From Bacillota bacterium (lineage in GTDB: Bacteria; Bacillota; Limnochordia; Limnochordales; ZCTH02-B6), in the NCBI GenBank assembly GCA_003387805.1, contig QGSR01000131.1, forward strand, positions 1 through 5,865: DNA of 5,865 nt. The letters run 5' to 3'. Below the pieces are notes generated by a model. The model saw nothing but the letters and a program-made list of their open reading frames with translations, did no database searches and was not told the origin of the DNA. A program made the translations under genes and the position numbers. Shown piece after piece: positions 4,957-5,865 of the stretch (within the stretch, counting starts at the first letter, position 1; every line of letters begins with the position of its first letter).

Positions 4957-5865
4957 TCAGCGCTTCATGTTCACCAGTTCCTGAAGCATCTCGTCGGAGG
5001 TGGTGATGATGCGGGAATTGGCCTGGAATCCCCGCTGGGTGATAATCATCGACGTGAACTCCTCGGAGAGATCCACGTTGGACATCTCCAGCGCGCCCGG
5101 CGTCACCGTGCCCCGGTCGCCCGTGCCCGCCGCGCCGATCTGCGGCAAGCCCGAGTTGCGGGACGCCTCAAAGGCCGTGTCGCCCGCACGGACCAAGCCG
5201 CCGTTGTTGGAGAACGTGGCCACGGCCAGCTGGGCCAGGGCCCGCGTGAGGCCGTTGGAGAACACGCCCGTGATGACGCCCGCGCTGTCGAAGCGGATTT
5301 CCTCCAGCGTGCCGGCCGCGTAGCCGTTCTGCGAGCGGTTGCCCACCTGCGACGGCTGGCCGTACTGGCTGACGCCGGCGAAGTCCGGCGTGAAGACCAC
5401 TGGCTCCGCGCCCGTGCCCGGGTTCAGCGTAATCGCGGCGATTTCGCTGCCGGGCGCGAGCCGCCCGTCGCTGGTGAAGCGCAGCACCGGACGGCTGCTG
5501 TCCGGGTCGGCCGGGTCGTACGCGCCGAACCCGTCGATGTCCAGGTAGTTGCCGTTTTCGTCCACGGCCGACCAGGCCCAGGTGTTTTCGGCCGTCTTTT
5601 CGAACTCGATGATGACCCGGTGCCGGACGCCCAACGAGTCCACCACGTCGACGGTCGTTAGCACCCTCGGATTCTCCGGAAGGACGGCCGCGACCTCGTC
5701 GGCCAGGTCGTCCGCGTCGATGACCGGGACGATGGAACCGTCCATCCTCACTTGCAGAGCACCGCTGGTCGTCAGCCGGCCCCGCTCGTCAAAGACCAGC
5801 ACGTCCGTCGACGCGTCGCCTACGTAAACGCCAAGCGAGTCGCCGTTCTCGTCGACGGCCGTGAC
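4957..5865 (-). CDS. flgE: Flagellar hook protein FlgE, C-terminal part (5' end beyond the right edge)
   Basis: FlgE polymerises into the hook, the universal joint between rod and filament. The last 302 codons are present and the frame is open to the window edge, so the GTG at 5802 is an internal Val, not a start. The C-terminus is characteristic: GALEMSNVDLSEEFTSMI, then ITQRGFQANSRIITTSDEML and QELVNMKR, the FlgE/F/G C-terminal domain and coiled-coil that packs in the hook core. Before it lie SNGLTRALAQLAVATFSNNG, GLVRAGDTAFEASRNSG and AAGTGDRGTVTPGALE, all typical of FlgE. Upstream is a D2-like surface domain: DVVDSLGVRHRVIIEFEKT, NTWAWSAVDENG, PVLRFTSDGRL. A second TAVDENG...VLVFDERGRL unit about 97 residues earlier suggests a duplicated outer domain. 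FlgE is favoured over FlgF/FlgG by this D2 region and by the neighbouring flbD. Confidence 0.95.
   Translation of the reverse strand, partial: VTAVDENGDSLGVYVGDASTDVLVFDERGRLTTSGALQVRMDGSIVPVIDADDLADEVAAVLPENPRVLTTVDVVDSLGVRHRVIIEFEKTAENTWAWSAVDENGNYLDIDGFGAYDPADPDSSRPVLRFTSDGRLAPGSEIAAITLNPGTGAEPVVFTPDFAGVSQYGQPSQVGNRSQNGYAAGTLEEIRFDSAGVITGVFSNGLTRALAQLAVATFSNNGGLVRAGDTAFEASRNSGLPQIGAAGTGDRGTVTPGALEMSNVDLSEEFTSMIITQRGFQANSRIITTSDEMLQELVNMKR

Noticed and set aside
5800..5802. GTG at 5802 as the start of a short flgE
   Set aside because: The frame is open for 21 further codons to the window edge with hook-like sequence (TAVDENG...), so this is an internal Val.

Overview
The window is a piece of a flagellar biosynthesis operon. 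Every credible gene lies on the minus strand, so transcription runs from high to low coordinates. The DNA is GC-rich, roughly two thirds GC by eye. The gene order flgE-flbD-motA-motB-fliL-fliM-fliY-fliO-fliP is the arrangement seen in Bacillota (Clostridia/Bacilli-type fla/che operons). FlbD/SwrD and a long FliY-type switch protein also point to that phylum. I infer a GC-rich, motile Bacillota-like bacterium; I cannot name a genus.

Layout, in order of transcription: the C-terminal 302 codons of flgE (hook), entering from the right edge; an 89-base gap with two inverted repeats; flbD (small SwrD-like protein); motA and motB (stator); fliL (stator/basal-body associated membrane protein); fliM and fliY (C-ring switch); fliO and fliP (export apparatus). 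fliP runs off the left edge after 120 codons. The genes are packed very tightly. motA/motB, motB/fliL, fliL/fliM, fliM/fliY and fliO/fliP overlap, and flbD-motA and fliY-fliO are separated by only 9 and 11 bases. Seven of the eight visible stops are TGA, several embedded in the next start (ATGA, TTGA), which fits translational coupling. Three genes use non-ATG starts: GTG for motA and fliO, TTG for fliP. A fourth, fliL, may use GTG. I found no promoter or convincing Rho-independent terminator.

The products together cover the rod-hook (FlgE), torque generation (MotA/MotB, helped by FliL and probably FlbD), the rotor switch (FliM, FliY) and the type III export gate (FliO, FliP).

This is a recognisable system rather than a new one, but some details deserve a second look. 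FliM lacks the N-terminal CheY-P binding peptide normally found there, while FliY carries one. FliY has lost all ExxN phosphatase motifs of its CheC-like region. cheY is absent from its common position between fliY and fliO. The hook protein shows an internal repeat of about 97 residues. There is a structured leader between flgE and flbD. Large open frames on the plus strand are antisense shadows of these genes.
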